In this document: one piece after another, positions 51,031-62,385 of the stretch
Layout: each line of letters opens with the position of its first letter
Numbering within the stretch: position 1 is the stretch's first letter
Assembly: GCA_963989245.1 (NCBI GenBank)
Contig: OZ022345.1
Coordinates: forward strand, 20,775,196-20,839,195
Source of the DNA: Nansenia antarctica
Lineage: Eukaryota; Chordata; Actinopteri; Argentiniformes; Microstomatidae
DNA length: 64,000 bases
Direction of reading: 5' to 3'
The notes under the pieces: model-generated
Database searches by the model: none
What the model saw: only the letters and a program-made list of their open reading frames with translations
What the model was told of the DNA's origin: nothing
Program-made: the position numbers and the translations under genes

Positions 51031-54000
51031 GACTCTGAAAACGAAACGTTGATCACTTTTGAGCAAAAGGCTGCACACACGCAATTCAAGTTGCTCTGAT
51101 TGTCATTTAGAGTTACATTATAGGATTATTCAACAACAAGTCAAAATGTGCTCGTGAAAGGCAGAAAACAACACTTTGATAGTTTGATATAACTTGAGAA
51201 CGAATGCAAAAAACAGTCCACTCTAAGAACAGGCCGCTTGGACACTTTCAGAACAGCTCTGTTAATGACTGAAAACAGCTCTCAAAGAGATTGTCAAAAG
51301 AGACTCCGAAAACGAAACGTTGATCACTTTTGAGCAAAAGGCTGCACACACGCAATTCAAGTTGCTCTGATTGTCATTTAGAGTTACATTATAGGATTAT
51401 TCAACAACAAGTCAAAATGTGCTCGTGAAAGGCAGAAAACAACACTTTGATAGTTTGATATAACTTGAGAACGAATGCAAAAAACAGTCCACTCTAAGAA
51501 CAGGCCACTTGGACACTTTCAGAACAGCTCTGTTAATGACTGAAAACAGCTCTCGAAGAGATTGTCAAAAGAGACTCTGAAAACGAAACGTTGATCACTT
51601 TTGAGCAAAAGGCCGCACACACGCAATTCAAGTTGCTCTGATTGTCATTTAGAGTTACATTATAGGATTATTCAACAACAAGTCAAAATGTGCTCGTGAA
51701 AGGCAGAAAACAACACTTTGATAGTTTGATATAACTTGAGAACGAATGCAAAAAACAGTCCACTCTAAGAACAGGCCGCTTGGACACTTTCAGAACAGCT
51801 CTGTTAATGACTGAAAACAGCTCTCGAAGAGATTGTCAAAAGAGACTCTGAAAACGAAACGTAGATCACTTTTGAGCAAAAGGCTGCACACACGCAATTC
51901 AAGTTGCTCTGATTGTCATTTAGAGTTACATTATAGGATTATTCAACAACAAGTCAAAATGTGCTCGTGAAAGGCAGAAAACAACACTTTGATAGTTTGA
52001 TATAACTTGAGAACGAATGCAAAAAACAGTCCACTCTAAGAACAGGCCGCTTGGACACTTTCAGAACAGCTCTGTTAATGACTGAAAACAGCTCTCGAAG
52101 AGATTGTCAAAAGAGACTCTGAAAATGAAACGATGATCACTTTTGAGCAAAAGGCTGCACACACGCAATTCAAGTTGCTCTGATTGTCCATTTAGAGTTA
52201 CATTATAGGATTATTCAACAACAAGTCAAAATGTGCTCGTGAAAGGCAGAAAACAACACTTTGATAGTTTGATATAACTTGAGAACGAATGCAAAAAACA
52301 GTCCACTCTAAGAACAGGCCGCTTGGACACTTTCAGAACAGCTCTGTTAATGACTGAAAACAGCTCTCGAAGAGATTGTCAAAAGAGACTCTGAAAACGA
52401 AACGTTGATCACTTTTGAGCAAAAGGCTGCACACACGCAATTCAAGTTGCTCTGATTGTCATTTAGAGTTACATTATAGGATTATTCAACAACAAGTCAA
52501 AATGTGCTCGTGAAAGGCAGAAAACAACACTTTGATAGTTTGATATAACTTGAGAACGAATGCAAAAAACAGTCCACTCTAAGAACAGGCCGCTTGGACA
52601 CTTTCAGAACAGCTCTGTTAATGACTGAAAACAGCTCTCGAAGAGATTGTCAAAAGAGACTCTGAAAACGAAACGTTGATCACTTTTGAGCAAAAGGCTG
52701 CACACACGCAATTCAAGTTGCTCTGATTGTCATTTAGAGTTACATTATAGGATTATTCAACAACAAGTCAAAATGTGCTCGTGAAAGGCAGAAAACAACA
52801 CTTTGATAGTTTGATATAACTTGAGAACGAATGCAAAAAACAGTCCACTCTAAGAACAGGCCGCTTGGACACTTTCAGAACAGCTCTGTTAATGACTGAA
52901 AACAGCTCTCGAAGAGATTGTCAAAAGAGACTCTGAAAACGAAACGTTGATCACTTTTGAGCAAAAGGCTGCACACACGCAATTCAAGTTGCTCTGATTG
53001 TCCATTTAGAGTTACATTATAGGATTATTCAACAACAAGTCAAAATGTGCTCGTGAAAGGCAGAAAACAACACTTTGATAGTTTGATATAACTTGAGAAC
53101 GAATGCAAAAAACAGTCCACTCTAAGAACAGGCCGCTTGGACACTTTCAGAACAGCTCTGTTAATGACTGAAAACAGCTCTCGAAGAGATTGTCAAAAGA
53201 GACTCTGAAAACGAAACGTTGATCACTTTTGAGCAAAAGGCTGCACACACGCAATTCAAGTTGCTCTGATTGTCATTTAGAGTTACATTATAGGATTATT
53301 CAACAACAAGTCAAAATGTGCTCGTGAAAGGCAGAAAACAACACTTTGATAGTTTGATATAACTTGAGAACGAATGCAAAAAACACAGTCCACTCTAAGA
53401 ACAGGCCGCTTGGACACTTTCAGAACAGCTCTGTTAATGACTGAAAACAGCTCTCGAAGAGATTGTCAAAAGAGACTCCGAAAACGAAACGTTGATCACT
53501 TTTGAGCAAAAGGCTGCACACACGCAATTCAAGTTGCTCTGATTGTCATTTAGAGTTACATTATAGGATTATTCAACAACAAGTCAAAATGTGCTTGTGA
53601 AAGGCAGAAAACAACACTTTGATAGTTTGATATAACTTGAGAACGAATGCAAAAAACAGTCCACTCTCAGAACAGGCCGCTTGGACACTTTCAGAACAGC
53701 TCTGTTAATGACTGAAAACAGCTCTCGAAGAGATTGTCAAAACAGACTCCGAAAACGAAACGTTGATCACTTTTGAGCAAAAGGCTGCACACACGCAATT
53801 CAAGTTGCTCTGATTGTCATTTAGAGTTACATTATAGGATTATTCAACAACAAGTCAAAATGTGCTCGTGAAAGGCAGAAAACAACACTTTGATAGTTTG
53901 ATATAACTTGAGAACGAATGCAAAAAACAGTCCACTCTAAGAACAGGCCGCTTGGACACTTTCAGAACAGCTCTGTTAATGACTGAAAACAGCTCTCGAA

Positions 54001-57000
54001 GAGATTGTCAAAAGAGACTCTGAAAACGAAACGTTGATCACTTTTGAGCAAAAGGCTGCACACACGCAATTCAAGTTGCTCTGATTGTCATTTAGAGTTA
54101 CATTATAGGATTATTCAACATCAAGTCAAAATGTGCTCGTGAAAGGCAGAAAACAACACTTTGATAGTTTGATATAACTTGAGAACGAATGCAAAAAACA
54201 GTCCACTCTAAGAACAGGCCGCTTGGACACTTTCAGAACAGCTCTGTTAATGACTGAAAACAGCTCTCGAAGAGATTGTCAAAAGAGACTCTGAAAACGA
54301 AACGTTGATCACTTTTGAGCAAAAGGCTGCACACACGCAATTCAAGTTGCTCTGATTGTCATTTAGAGTTACATTATAGGATTATTCAACAACAAGTCAA
54401 AATGTGCTCGTGAAAGGCAGAAAACAACACTTTGATAGTTTGATATAACTTGAGAACGAATGCAAAAAACAGTCCACTCTAAGAACAGGCCGCTTGGACA
54501 CTTTCAGAACAGCTCTGTTAATGACTGAAAACAGCTCTCGAAGAGATTGTCAAAAGAGACTCTGAAAACGAAACGTTGATCACTTTTGAGCAAAAGGCTG
54601 CACACACGCAATTCAAGTTGCTCTGATTGTCCATTTAGAGTTACATTATAGGATTATTCAACAACAAGTCAAAATGTGCTCGTGAAAGGCAGAAAACAAC
54701 ACTTTGATAGTTTGATATAACTTGAGAACGAATGCAAAAAACAGTCCACTCTAAGAACAGGCCGCTTGGACACTTTCAGAACAGCTCTGTTAATGACTGA
54801 AAACAGCTCTCGAAGAGATTGTCAAAAGAGACTCTGAAAACGAAACGTTGATCACTTTTGAGCAAAAGGCTGCACACACGCAATTCAAGTTGCTCTGATT
54901 GTCATTTAGAGTTACATTATAGGATTATTCAACAACAAGTCAAAATGTGCTCGTGAAAGGCAGAAAACAACACTTTGATAGTTTGATATAACTTGAGAAC
55001 GAATGCAAAAAACAGTCCACTCTAAGAACAGGCCGCTTGGACACTTTTAGAACAGCTCTGTTAATGACTGAAAACAGCTCTCGAAGAGATTGTCAAAAGA
55101 GACTCTGAAAACGAAACGTTGATCACTTTTGAGCAAAAGGCTGCACACACGCAATTCAAGTTGCTCTGATTGTCATTTAGAGTTACATTATAGGATTATT
55201 CAACAACAAGTCAAAATGTGCTCGTGAAAGGCAGAAAACAACACTTTGATAGTTTGATATAACTTGAGAACGAATGCAAAAAACAGTCCACTCTAAGAAC
55301 AGGCCGCTTGGACACTTTCAGAACAGCTCTGTTAATGACTGAAAACAGCTCTCGAAGAGATTGTCAAAAGAGACTCTGAAAACGAAACGTTGATCACTTT
55401 TGAGCAAAAGGCTGCACACACGCAATTCAAGTTGCTCTGATTGTCCATTTAGAGTTACATTATAGGATTATTCAACAACAAGTCAAAATGTGCTCGTGAA
55501 AGGCAGAAAACAACACTTTGATAGTTTGATATAACTTGAGAACGAATGCAAAAAACAGTCCACTCTAAGAACAGGCCGCTTGGACACTTTCAGAACAGCT
55601 CTGTTAATGACTGAAAACAGCTCTCGAAGAGATTGTCAAAAGAGACTCTGAAAACGAAACGTTGATCACTTTTGAGCAAAAGGCTGCACACACGCAATTC
55701 AAGTTGCTCTGATTGTCCATTTAGAGTTACATTATAGGATTATTCAACAACAAGTCAAAATGTGCTCGTGAAAGGCAGAAAACAACACTTTGATAGTTTG
55801 ATATAACTTGAGAACGAATGCAAAAAACAGTCCACTCTAAGAACAGGCCGCTTGGACACTTTCAGAACAGCTCTGTTAATGACTGAAAACAGCTCTCGAA
55901 GAGATTGTCAAAAGAGACTCTGAAAACGAAACGTTGATCACTTTTGAGCAAAAGGCTGCACACACGCAATTCAAGTTGCTCTGATTGTCATTTAGAGTTA
56001 CATTGTAGGATTATTCAACAACAAGTCAAAATGTGCTCGTGAAAGGCAGAAAACAACACTTTGATAGTTTGATATAACTTGAGAACGAATGCAAAAAACA
56101 GTCCACTCTAAGAACAGGCCGCTTGGACACTTTCAGAACAGCTCTGTTAATGACTGAAAACAGCTATCGAAGAGATTGTCAAAAGAGACTCTGAAAACGA
56201 AACGTTGATCACTTTTGAGCAAAAGGCTGCACACACGCAATTCAAGTTGCTCTGATTGTCCATTTAGAGTTACATTATAGGATTATTCAACAACAAGTCA
56301 AAATGTGCTCGTGAAAGGCAGAAAACAACACTTTGATAGTTTGATATAACTTGAGAACGAATGCAAAAAACAGTCCACTCTAAGAACAGGCCGCTTGGAC
56401 ACTTTCAGAACAGCTCTGTTAATGACTGAAAACAGCTCTCGAAGAGATTGTCAAAAGAGACTCTGAAAACGAAACGTTGATCACTTTTGAGCAAAAGGCT
56501 GCACACACGCAATTCAAGTTGCTCTGATTGTCATTTAGAGTTACATTATAGGATTATTCAACAACAAGTCAAAATGTGCTGGTGAAAGGCAGAAAACAAC
56601 ACTTTGATAGTTTGATATAACTTGAGAACGAATGCAAAAAACACAGTCCACTCTAAGAACAGGCCGCTTGGACACTTTCAGAACAGCTCTGTTAATGACT
56701 GAAAACAGCTCTCGAAGAGATTGTCAAAAGAGACTCCGAAAACGAAACGTTGATCACTTTTGAGCAAAAGGCTGCACACACGCAATTCAAGTTGCTCTGA
56801 TTGTCATTTAGAGTTACATTATAGGATTATTCAACAACAAGTCAAAATGTGCTCGTGAAAGGCAGAAAACAACACTTTGATAGTTTGATATAACTTGAGA
56901 ACGAATGCAAAAAACAGTCCACTCTCAGAACAGGCCGCTTGGACACTTTCAGAACAGCTCTGTTAATGACTGAAAACAGCTCTCGAAGAGATTGTCAAAA

Positions 57001-60000
57001 CAGACTCCGAAAACGAAACGTTGATCACTTTTGAGCAAAAGGCTGCACACACGCAATTCAAGTTGCTCTGATTGTCATTTAGAGTTACATTATAGGATTA
57101 TTCAACAACAAGTCAAAATGTGCTCGTGAAAGGCAGAAAACAACACTTTGATAGTTTGATATAACTTGAGAACGAATGCAAAAAACAGTCCACTCTAAGA
57201 ACAGGCCGCTTGGACACTTTCAGAACAGCTCTGTTAATGACTGAAAACAGCTCTCGAAGAGATTGTCAAAAGAGACTCTGAAAACGAAACGTTGATCACT
57301 TTTGAGCAAAAGGCTGCACACACGCAATTCAAGTTGCTCTGATTGTCATTTAGAGTTACATTATAGGATTATTCAACATCAAGTCAAAATGTGCTCGTGA
57401 AAGGCAGAAAACAACACTTTGATAGTTTGATATAACTTGAGAACGAATGCAAAAAACAGTCCACTCTAAGAACAGGCCGCTTGGACACTTTCAGAACAGC
57501 TCTGTTAATGACTGAAAACAGCTCTCGAAGAGATTGTCAAAAGAGACTCTGAAAACGAAACGTTGATCACTTTTGAGCAAAAGGCTGCACACACGCAATT
57601 CAAGTTGCTCTGATTGTCATTTAGAGTTACATTATAGGATTATTCAACAACAAGTCAAAATGTGCTCGTGAAAGGCAGAAAACAACACTTTGATAGTTTG
57701 ATATAACTTGAGAACGAATGCAAAAAACAGTCCACTCTAAGAACAGGCCGCTTGGACACTTTCAGAACAGCTCTGTTAATGACTGAAAACAGCTCTCGAA
57801 GAGATTGTCAAAAGAGACTCTGAAAACGAAACGTTGATCACTTTTGAGCAAAAGGCTGCACACACGCAATTCAAGTTGCTCTGATTGTCCATTTAGAGTT
57901 ACATTATAGGATTATTCAACAACAAGTCAAAATGTGCTCGTGAAAGGCAGAAAACAACACTTTGATAGTTTGATATAACTTGAGAACGAATGCAAAAAAC
58001 AGTCCACTCTAAGAACAGGCCGCTTGGACACTTTCAGAACAGCTCTGTTAATGACTGAAAACAGCTCTCGAAGAGATTGTCAAAAGAGACTCCGAAAACG
58101 AAACGTTGATCACTTTTGAGCAAAAGGCTGCACACACGCAATTCAAGTTGCTCTGATTGTCATTTAGAGTTACATTATAGGATTATTCAACAACAAGTCA
58201 AAATGTGCTCGTGAAAGGCAGAAAACAACACTTTGATAGTTTGATATAACTTGAGAACGAATGCAAAAAACAGTCCACTCTCAGAACAGGCCGCTTGGAC
58301 ACTTTCAGAACAGCTCTGTTAATGACTGAAAACAGCTCTCGAAGAGATTGTCAAAACAGACTCCGAAAACGAAACGTTGATCACTTTTGAGCAAAAGGCT
58401 GCACACACGCAATTCAAGTTGCTCTGATTGTCATTTAGAGTTACATTATAGGATTATTCAACAACAAGTCAAAATGTGCTCGTGAAAGGCAGAAAACAAC
58501 ACTTTGATAGTTTGATATAACTTGAGAACGAATGCAAAAAACAGTCCACTCTAAGAACAGGCCGCTTGGACACTTTCAGAACAGCTCTGTTAATGACTGA
58601 AAACAGCTCTCGAAGAGATTGTCAAAAGAGACTCTGAAAACGAAACGTTGATCACTTTTGAGCAAAAGGCTGCACACACGCAATTCAAGTTGCTCTGATT
58701 GTCATTTAGAGTTACATTATAGGATTATTCAACATCAAGTCAAAATGTGCTCATGAAAGGCAGAAAACAACACTTTGATAGTTTGATATAACTTGAGAAC
58801 GAATGCAAAAAACAGTCCACTCTAAGAACAGGCCGCTTGGACACTTTCAGAACAGCTCTGTTAATGACTGAAAACAGCTCTCGAAGAGATTGTCAAAAGA
58901 GACTCTGAAAACGAAACGTTGATCACTTTTGAGCAAAAGGCTGCACACACGCAATTCAAGTTGCTCTGATTGTCATTTAGAGTTACATTATAGGATTATT
59001 CAACAACAAGTCAAAATGTGCTCGTGAAAGGCAGAAAACAACACTTTGATAGTTTGATATAACTTGAGAACGAATGCAAAAAACAGTCCACTCTAAGAAC
59101 AGGCCGCTTGGACACTTTCAGAACAGCTCTGTTAATGACTGAAAACAGCTATCGAAGAGATTGTCAAAAGAGACTCTGAAAACGAAACGTTGATCACTTT
59201 TGAGCAAAAGGCTGCACACACGCAATTCAAGTTGCTCTGATTGTCCATTTAGAGTTACATTATAGGATTATTCAACAACAAGTCAAAATGTGCTCGTGAA
59301 AGGCAGAAAACAACACTTTGATAGTTTGATATAACTTGAGAACGAATGCAAAAAACAGTCCACTCTAAGAACAGGCCGCTTGGACACTTTCAGAACAGCT
59401 CTGTTAATGACTGAAAACAGCTCTCGAAGAGATTGTCAAAAGAGACTCTGAAAACGAAACGTTGATCACTTTTGAGCAAAAGGCTGCACACACGCAATTC
59501 AAGTTGCTCTGATTGTCATTTAGAGTTACATTATAGGATTATTCAACAACAAGTCAAAATGTGCTGGTGAAAGGCAGAAAACAACACTTTGATAGTTTGA
59601 TATAACTTGAGAACGAATGCAAAAAACACAGTCCACTCTAAGAACAGGCCGCTTGGACACTTTCAGAACAGCTCTGTTAATGACTGAAAACAGCTCTCGA
59701 AGAGATTGTCAAAAGAGACTCCGAAAACGAAACGTTGATCACTTTTGAGCAAAAGGCTGCACACACGCAATTCAAGTTGCTCTGATTGTCATTTAGAGTT
59801 ACATTATAGGATTATTCAACAACAAGTCAAAATGTGCTCGTGAAAGGCAGAAAACAACACTTTGATAGTTTGATATAACTTGAGAACGAATGCAAAAAAC
59901 AGTCCACTCTCAGAACAGGTGTAACAGAGTTGGGAATGTATGTTTAGCTGTGGTGAATGTAGATGAGTTTCGCCGTGCTTTGAGCAGCCCTGGTTGTTGT

Positions 60001-60086
60001 TGGAGCCCCCCTTTGGAGTTTGGGTGTACTGCAGGTCTGCACGTTCGTTTGTCCTTCTCTTGTTGCCGTACTTGCGGTGGTGCGTC

Positions 60087-60515
60087 AGAAAATGGCCGCC
60101 AGCTTAATGGGTATGTGCGCATGTAAAACGCTCCTCGTGTTTTGTTGTTTGTATGGAGAATCTTGTAATGTAGGGTGAAAATGTTGGTGTAGTACTGTGC
60201 TGTTTGTTTTTACATGTATTGTGATGTATTGTGATGATGTGAAACAGAACATTTATTGTATGTTGTTTTGAACGTGCAGATTCACAAGCAGACCAGAGAA
60301 GAATTGTGTTCTATATGTCTTCTCTGCAGGTATGTCGCTCCACATGTTGTTTGTAATTGTTATTTGTAATGTTTGAGGGAAGTTTGTGTTCTTTCTGTGA
60401 ACAAACTGTCCTGATGTGAAATGTACATAGACGGTGGACCGAGAAAATGGCCGCCAGCTTAATGGATTCACAAGCAGACCAGAGAAGAATTGTGTTCTAT
60501 ATGTCTTCTCTGCAG
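60087..60515 (+). repeat. Repeated segments A and B within the LTR, intron-like gap
   Basis: Segment A (24 bp, agaaaatggcc...taatgg) occurs at 60087-60110 and 60442-60465. Segment B (50 bp, attcacaagcag...ctgcag) occurs at 60280-60329 and 60466-60515. In the first instance A and B are separated by 169 bp (60111-60279) that begins GTATGT and ends GTGCAG; in the second they are directly joined. B's first copy is followed by another GTATGT at 60330. The pattern matches precise removal of an intron, but a chance deletion is possible. Confidence 0.8.
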
Positions 60516-60519
60516 GTCA

Positions 60520-60525
60520 AATAAA
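60520..60525 (+). promoter_or_regulatory. Polyadenylation signal in the LTR
   Basis: AATAAA in the sequence gtcaaataaacg, 42 bp before the LTR end, suitably placed for ending element transcripts in the downstream LTR. Confidence 0.65.
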
Positions 60526-60568
60526 CGAATTAAATGAAAGAAGTTTGGCTGTTTGACCATCGTTACAC

Positions 60569-60586
60569 TGGTGCCGTGACACGTCG
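60569..60586 (+). promoter_or_regulatory. Primer binding site of the second element
   Basis: TGGTGCCGTGACACG begins one base after the LTR end. TGG fits the CCA end of a tRNA. The tRNA species is not identified. Confidence 0.78.
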
Positions 60587-60840
60587 ATCTCAAGATCAGC
60601 TGAACGCCGATCTCCGTGGATGCTGCGTGGATGCCAGGTCTTAGTGTGATAGATCAAGTGTGGTCAGAGTATTATAGTAAATGGTCATTCAGTCTGAGGT
60701 CTGTGATTATATCAGTTTAAAAAGTGCTTTGATTGTTTTGGTTTTTATGTCCTGCTGTAACTTTATATTTTTTTTTAAACATTATTATTATTATTATTTT
60801 TTTCATTCAGTAATATTACACAACGCAAGTCTGTACCACT
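60587..60840 (+). other. Leader between primer site and gag
   Basis: About 250 bp without a supported gene. Its second half is T-rich with an ATT microsatellite and reads tttttttcattcag ending at 60810, which resembles a splice acceptor. The bases before the gag start, accactATGG, are a good initiation context. Confidence 0.65.
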
Positions 60841-62385
60841 ATGGCTCAGAGGCCAGGTTTTAATGATGAGATTTTTGCCAGTCCAGTGTTGCCTATGGGG
60901 AGGGGTGCATGGGGGGCATGTCAGAGCAGAGCAGACAGTGCTGTCATAGACATTGACAGTGACATCGACATTGACAGTGCTGTCAATAGTAGGGAGGTGG
61001 GGTGTTCCCAGTTGTTTACTGACAGTGGTAGAGGCACAGGGTCAGGTCAGGACCCAGGTTGTGCTGCTGTCGGACAGTTTACAGGGGAGGCTCCTCCCAC
61101 ATCCACACCCAGTGTTAATGACACTGAAGCTCTTCATCACCTTTCAGACATGATGGGTCAGCTAGGTGCTCAGATTGGCGAGTCCATTGTAACCAAGTTA
61201 ATTTCAGCTGGTGTAGTTCACTCAAGTAGTATGAGCAGTGCACACCTCAACTGCACATCGCCTCCAGATCCTGTAACTGATCCTAATGTTGTTAGACAGG
61301 AGGTTCCGTGCGTTACTGTGAATGTAACATCAGACAGGGAACCACCAATGTTCCGAGGTGATAGTTCTGATAAGTGTTCAGTCCAGGACTGGATTGACAT
61401 GTCTAAAGCTTATCTGAGAAAGCAGAAATGTCCAATGCATGAACAGGCTGAGGAGATACTGGCAAGGCTGATGGGTAAGGCAAAGGATGTTGTGAGGGTT
61501 GGTTTGCGAAGCGATCAGACACTTGATGTGAAGCAGAACCCTGATCTCATCTATGATATCCTTCTCAAGTACTTCAGTGATGTGTCATCATGCCTCCCGT
61601 TGTCAGATTTCTATGCCACTCTACCCAGACCCAATGAGAACCCTGTAGACTACTGGTTGAGGATCAACAAAGCAGCTGATGTAGCTGGTGAGGGCCTTCG
61701 CAGACAAGGTAGGAGGATGGAGAACGTGGGTGAAGAGGTAGCACGGATGTTTGTCAGGCATTGCCCGGACTCTGGACTATCCCGTATTCTGGAATGCAAG
61801 GCTATTGAGGAGTGGAGCTCACGAGACATACAGTTGAAGATTGATAATTATCAGAGAGAGCTGAGAGCCTCTGGCAGGACCGGTAGTTCTGTGCCATTGA
61901 AGAGCCATGCCACCGCCCTCCACACTGTGCAGTCTCATCCAGAGCCTTCGATTCAGTCTGTGTCTGAGCAGTGTTCCACCCAGTACCCCCCTGCTCCTGC
62001 CCATAGTCCAGTGTACCACACACAGTGTCCGCCTTCTACCCTCATTCCTTCCCAGGACCATGCTTTAGGCCAGCTTCCGTGCCCCTCCTCCGCGACTGCT
62101 GTGGCCCAGAACACTCAGCAATCTGAAGACAGGATTCTTGCTCGCATTATGGAGAGTCTGGAGCAGATGATGGGGAAAGTGCAGCAGCGTGACAGTGCTC
62201 CTCGTGGCGGAAGATACCAGGGTGGCGCCCGTGAGAAGGCCTGCCGAGTCTGTGATGACAGTAGACACACTACCATCTCACACTGCATGTCAGAGAGGCT
62301 GTGCTTTGTCTGTTTAGCCCCAGGTCACACAAAAGTTGAGTGTCCCACCAGGTCGTCCCGAGCACCTCAGCCTCAGGGAAACTAG
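60841..62385 (+). CDS. gag: Gag of the second element
   Basis: 514-residue intact frame. The first 160 residues are low-complexity, including an Asp-Ile/Asp-Ser run at 36-48. A helical capsid-like region lies at about 165-345 (MFRGD at 170, WIDMSKAYLR near 184, YWLRINKAAD near 271). A Pro/Ser/Gln-rich linker follows at 350-430. The C-terminus holds two zinc knuckles: C468-X2-C-X4-H-X5-C482, one residue longer than standard, and canonical C488-X2-C-X4-H-X4-C501. Gag binds genomic RNA through these and forms the particle. The first ATG of this frame in a strong context was taken as start. Its last two sense codons are part of the slip site leading into pol. Confidence 0.9.
   Translation: MAQRPGFNDEIFASPVLPMGRGAWGACQSRADSAVIDIDSDIDIDSAVNSREVGCSQLFTDSGRGTGSGQDPGCAAVGQFTGEAPPTSTPSVNDTEALHHLSDMMGQLGAQIGESIVTKLISAGVVHSSSMSSAHLNCTSPPDPVTDPNVVRQEVPCVTVNVTSDREPPMFRGDSSDKCSVQDWIDMSKAYLRKQKCPMHEQAEEILARLMGKAKDVVRVGLRSDQTLDVKQNPDLIYDILLKYFSDVSSCLPLSDFYATLPRPNENPVDYWLRINKAADVAGEGLRRQGRRMENVGEEVARMFVRHCPDSGLSRILECKAIEEWSSRDIQLKIDNYQRELRASGRTGSSVPLKSHATALHTVQSHPEPSIQSVSEQCSTQYPPAPAHSPVYHTQCPPSTLIPSQDHALGQLPCPSSATAVAQNTQQSEDRILARIMESLEQMMGKVQQRDSAPRGGRYQGGAREKACRVCDDSRHTTISHCMSERLCFVCLAPGHTKVECPTRSSRAPQPQGN

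Larger units (their letters stand above)
50886..59919. repeat. 271-bp satellite array, right block
   Basis: The same satellite resumes after the element for about 33 monomers and ends at the second LTR. It carries variants not noticed in the left block: an inserted C giving tgtccattt (52186, 53000, 54629, 55443, 55715, 56258, 57887, 59243), caaaaaacacagtcc (about 53381, 56639, 59624), attcaacatcaag (54118, 57376, 58732) and gtcaaaacagac (about 53741, 56999, 58355). Marker spacings of 3258 bp (twelve monomers plus indels), 2985 and 1356 bp show its own higher-order pattern. No gene was seen within it. Confidence 0.96.
59920..60567 (+). repeat. 5' LTR of the second element
   Basis: Starts TGTAAC and ends GTTACA, a perfect 6-bp inverted terminal pair. 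It begins where the satellite stops and ends one base before a TGG primer site. An AATAAA at 60520-60525 lies 42 bp before its end. It contains internal repeats (60087-60110 with 60442-60465; 60280-60329 with 60466-60515). Its boundaries rest on the inverted ends, satellite edge and primer site, because the partner LTR is not in the window. Confidence 0.85.

Noticed and set aside
59890..60471. Short frames on both strands in the second LTR
   Set aside because: They lie across the satellite-LTR junction or within LTR repeats and show no domain.
60681..60863. 60-residue plus-strand frame with a hydrophobic, Tyr-rich stretch before gag
   Set aside because: The stretch comes from an ATT/T-rich microsatellite in the leader, and the frame overlaps the gag start in another phase.
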